Shown: piece after piece, positions 5,853 through 6,133 of the stretch
Layout: every line of letters begins with the position of its first letter
Position numbering within the stretch: position 1 is the stretch's first letter
Program-made: the position numbers and the translations under genes
Origin: Anaerolineae bacterium
GTDB taxonomy: Bacteria > Chloroflexota > Anaerolineae > Aggregatilineales > UBA2796
Length of the DNA stretch: 6,133 nucleotides
Assembly: GCA_020851855.1 (NCBI GenBank)
Contig: JADZBY010000193.1
Coordinates: 1 to 6,133, forward strand
Direction: 5' to 3'
The notes under the pieces: generated by a model
What the model saw: the letters and a program-made list of their open reading frames with translations, nothing else
The model's database searches: none
Told to the model about the DNA's origin: nothing

Positions 5853-5980
5853 TGATAAGTTCGCATATCGCGAGGGAGCGGCTTCGCCGCGACCGTCCCA
5901 ACCGGAGGTTGGGCGGGATATGCGGATTTATCATGAGGCGACGACCGAAGGGAGGATGCCTCGTGATAAGAGTTATTATC
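5853..5980. other. Structured element: three-way junction with competing stems
   Basis: A 17-bp stem joins 5853-5869 (tgataagttcgcatatc) to 5917-5933 (gatatgcggatttatca), all paired if two G-U wobbles are allowed. Inside it are two hairpins: gcggc-ttc-gccgc (5878-5890) and cccaacc-gga-ggttggg (5897-5913). The result is a three-way junction. A second stem pairs ttatcatgaggc (5928-5939) with gcctcgtgataa (5958-5969), 12 bp with one wobble, and shares 5928-5933 with the first. A third short stem (gataa 5965-5969 with ttatc 5976-5980) competes with the second. It could be a structured RNA or leader, or a palindromic repeat or transposon end. The strand is not fixed. No known riboswitch, tRNA or integron attC signature was recognised. 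Confidence 0.55.
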
Positions 5981-6027
5981 GGAACAAACGCCCCGCAACG
6001 CCGCGCCGCTGCGTGATTCTGCCGATT

Positions 6028-6055
6028 TTGCGATCTTCCGCGCCGATGCTATGCT
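6028..6055 (+). promoter_or_regulatory. Possible promoter for a gene beyond the right edge
   Basis: TTGCGA (6028-6033) and TATGCT (6050-6055), each matching four of six consensus bases, are 16 bp apart. A transcript would start near 6062. An ATG at 6109 opens a frame to the window end (MFGGNDER), too short to judge as a gene. The rest of 5981-6133 shows no gene. Confidence 0.3.
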
Positions 6056-6133
6056 CGTGATGGTGCGGTCGTAGGCTTTCTGCTGGATGACGGGATGGGG
6101 ATAACGGGATGTTTGGGGGAAACGACGAGCGCG

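Noticed and set aside
5897..5914. Integron attC site (gttgggc matches the GTTRRRY core)
   Set aside because: The opposing core is TCCCAAC, which breaks RYYYAAC, and the arms are separated by only 3 nt, unlike the two-box layout of attC. No integrase is nearby.
5473..6060. Plus-strand open frame of 195 codons overlapping the end of the MFS gene
   Set aside because: It is the MFS sequence read in a shifted frame and continues through the structured element; its composition is not protein-like.
6109..6133. Start of a gene at ATG 6109
   Set aside because: Only eight codons are visible and the ribosome binding site is weak; it cannot be supported from this window.

Overview
The window is GC-rich, densely coded bacterial DNA. 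The mix of families (a secreted protein built from bacterial Ig-like modules, short heme-copper-oxidase-like membrane proteins beside a DUF2249 protein, G/C-rich palindromic repeats of the GTAGGGGC and CCTCACCCCC types) suggests a member of the Chloroflexota, perhaps Anaerolineae. That assignment is inference; no rRNA or other phylogenetic marker is present.

Layout. Positions 1-908 (minus) hold the N-terminal 302 codons of a secreted Ig-like-domain protein, possibly the start of a large alpha-2-macroglobulin-type protein; it runs off the left edge. Positions 909-1121 are a spacer with two facing copies of a 26-bp palindromic repeat. Positions 1122-3371 (minus) form a tight four-gene operon, transcribed right to left: two small paralogous membrane proteins resembling a fragment of heme-copper oxidase subunit I (3371-2952, 2949-2479), a DUF2249 protein (2492-2259) and a 12-helix NnrS-like membrane protein (2240-1122). 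Gaps are 2 nt, a 14-nt overlap and 18 nt. Upstream of the first gene is an FNR/CRP-type palindrome (TGAT-N4-ATCA, 3460-3473), which fits control by low oxygen or nitric oxide.

Positions 3510-3683 carry a 152-bp MITE-like insertion with imperfect 21-bp terminal inverted repeats, an 11-bp perfect flanking duplication and a long internal hairpin. It lies between the leftward operon and two rightward genes: a class I SAM-dependent O-methyltransferase (3798-4439) and an MFS transporter (4523-5758).

Positions 5759-6133 contain no convincing gene. They hold a strongly structured element (about 5853-5980) with a 17-bp closing stem, two internal hairpins and two further stems that compete with it, followed by a possible promoter for a gene beyond the right edge.

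Working model: the four-gene operon is a membrane module for redox or nitrogen-oxide stress, switched on by an FNR-family regulator. The methyltransferase and transporter may form a separate unit, and nothing in the sequence ties their substrate to the operon.
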